31,749 nucleotides of DNA from Bacilli bacterium (GTDB taxonomy: Bacteria > Bacillota_I > Bacilli_A > ML615J-28 > CAG-313). Numbering within the stretch: position 1 is the stretch's first letter; each line of letters opens with the position of its first letter. The notes beneath the pieces are model-generated. The model was given only the letters and a program-made list of their open reading frames with translations. It was not told the DNA's origin and made no database searches. The DNA is taken from assembly GCA_900752975.1 (NCBI GenBank), contig CAADXH010000063.1, positions 1 to 31,749 on the forward strand. The letters are read 5' to 3'. The position numbers and the translations under genes were made by a program. This document shows positions 30,817 through 31,749 of this stretch, one piece after another.

Positions 30817-31700
30817 TTTTTCCGTTATCAGTAGTATGTGCATTTGGTTTAGCCATAACCTGGGTTATAGTTGGTATTATTAAGGCAATGCCTTGGTATT
30901 TTATAGTTTTGCTATCTTTAGGTACATTAGTAGTGGTAGTTGCGTTATTTTGTATATTGGTAATGATTTTATTGCTAACTCTAGGCAAAAAGTTTGCGAA
31001 AACTTATAATCCTAAAGATAAAAAAAGATGGTTCTTTATGGTTGATGTCGCAAGATTTTCTTGTTTTTGGCTAGGAGTTAAAGTAAAGGTAAATGGGCTT
31101 GAAAAACTACCAAAAGATGCACCCGTAGTATTTTACTGTAATCATGAAAGTTATTTAGATATGTTTATTTTATATACCATTCTTCACAAATGGCCTCATG
31201 CGACAATGTATAAAAAAATAATTGAAACATATCCTCTCGCATCAGGTATGGCTAAAGCCTTAGGTGGAGTTTCAATTGAAAGAGAAGATGACCGCGAAGC
31301 TTTAAAATCAATTATAAAGATTATTGGTGAAGTTAAAGAAGGCGTAAATTTCTTAATCTTTCCCGAAGGTACAAGAGCCAAAACCTCAAGACTTAACCAT
31401 TACAAAGCTGGTTCTTTTAAGATAGTTCAAAAAACAAATGTTCCTGCTGTCTTACTTGCTTTAGATGGAACTTTCAAAAAGATGATGACAGTTCCATTTA
31501 TTCCAACCTTTATTTATTTTAATGTTGTTGATGTAATCTATCCAGAAGACTTTAAAGATAAATCAACTCAAGAACTTGCGGATGAGGCAACAAAGCTTGT
31601 TCAAGCTGACATTGATAAAGCCAGAAGTAAATATAAAAGTTTAAAATATCGTCATAATAAAAACGGTGCTTTAAATAAAATGGGGGTTTTTGAAAAATAA
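30813..31700 (+). CDS. plsC: 1-acyl-glycerol-3-phosphate acyltransferase (PlsC family)
   Basis: A 295-residue membrane-bound acyltransferase, most likely making phosphatidic acid from lysophosphatidic acid in phospholipid synthesis. The N-terminus has two hydrophobic segments (about 1-25 and 30-56). Catalytic motif NHESYLD (residues 110-116) is the HX4D box; FPEGTRAKTSRL (from residue 183) is the glycerophosphate-binding motif; KAGSFKIVQKTNVPAVLLALDG is the usual following region. The length of 295, with a C-terminal basic tail, is a little longer than Bacillus PlsC. It overlaps folA by 4 bases (ATGA), so it is translationally coupled to the thyA-folA pair although functionally unrelated. The stop codon is TAA at 31698-31700. 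Confidence 0.93.
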   Translation: MIFPLSVVCAFGLAITWVIVGIIKAMPWYFIVLLSLGTLVVVVALFCILVMILLLTLGKKFAKTYNPKDKKRWFFMVDVARFSCFWLGVKVKVNGLEKLPKDAPVVFYCNHESYLDMFILYTILHKWPHATMYKKIIETYPLASGMAKALGGVSIEREDDREALKSIIKIIGEVKEGVNFLIFPEGTRAKTSRLNHYKAGSFKIVQKTNVPAVLLALDGTFKKMMTVPFIPTFIYFNVVDVIYPEDFKDKSTQELADEATKLVQADIDKARSKYKSLKYRHNKNGALNKMGVFEK

Positions 31701-31749
31701 CCTTTCCATTTACTGGGGGTATTTATACCTTTCCATTTATTGGGGGTAA
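31701..31749. repeat. Start of a 27-bp tandem repeat at the window edge
   Basis: CCTTTCCATTTACTGGGGG (31701-31719) recurs as CCTTTCCATTTATTGGGGG (31728-31746) with a 27-base period; between them GGTAT-TT-ATACC is an inverted repeat. A related TGGGGGTTTTT lies at 31681-31691, inside the end of plsC. The window ends within the second unit, so the true copy number is unknown. Confidence 0.65.

Overview
The window is AT-rich bacterial DNA with tightly packed genes, AGGAGG-type ribosome binding sites and SigA-like promoters. It looks like a low-GC Gram-positive (Bacillota, class Bacilli). The gene set supports this: yggS-sepF-ylmH-ileS cell-division order, a YmfF/YmfH-like M16 pair, a LytTR/DUF3021 pair, and a GerA/GerB/GerC spore-germination operon, so the organism probably descends from or is a spore-former. 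Very long secreted proteins built from MBG, InlB and atrophied-Ig modules suggest a gut-associated lineage near Erysipelotrichales/RF39, but that placement is inference. UGA is a normal stop here: several genes end in TGA with overlapping starts, and all tryptophans in conserved genes such as ileS are TGG.

Left edge (1-2480, all minus strand). A type III toxin-antitoxin locus has a perfect promoter, an RNA antitoxin of two 45-nt repeats each able to form an H-type pseudoknot, an intrinsic terminator, and a ToxN/AbiQ-superfamily toxin. It is followed by a LytTR regulator with a DUF3021 membrane partner, and tRNA-Arg(CCG) with its own promoter and terminator.

Housekeeping block (2625-9522, plus). 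One promoter appears to drive yggS, sepF, ylmH, ileS, an unrecognised 286-aa protein, deoC and deoD, closed by a strong terminator. Two M16 peptidase homologues (9609-12144) follow with their own terminator.

Purine-riboswitch surface operon (12205-25356, plus). A guanine-type purine riboswitch and an attenuator-like hairpin sit in front of an operon of exported proteins: a 645-aa membrane-anchored Ig-like protein; a 1436-aa secreted multidomain protein whose frame continues past one TGA into an intact endonuclease-I domain; a small zinc-ribbon membrane protein; and a 1731-aa paralogue of the second protein that ends in a DUF6273-like domain. No terminator was found inside the operon; one lies at its end. 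My interpretation is a purine-responsive extracellular nucleic-acid acquisition system, feeding the deoC/deoD salvage enzymes encoded just upstream. This is the most interesting part of the window.

Right part. The ger operon (28764-25358, minus) encodes GerB-, GerA- and GerC-like proteins. Divergent from it are a small single-strand DNA-binding protein, then thyA, folA and a PlsC-like acyltransferase. The window ends inside a short tandem repeat.
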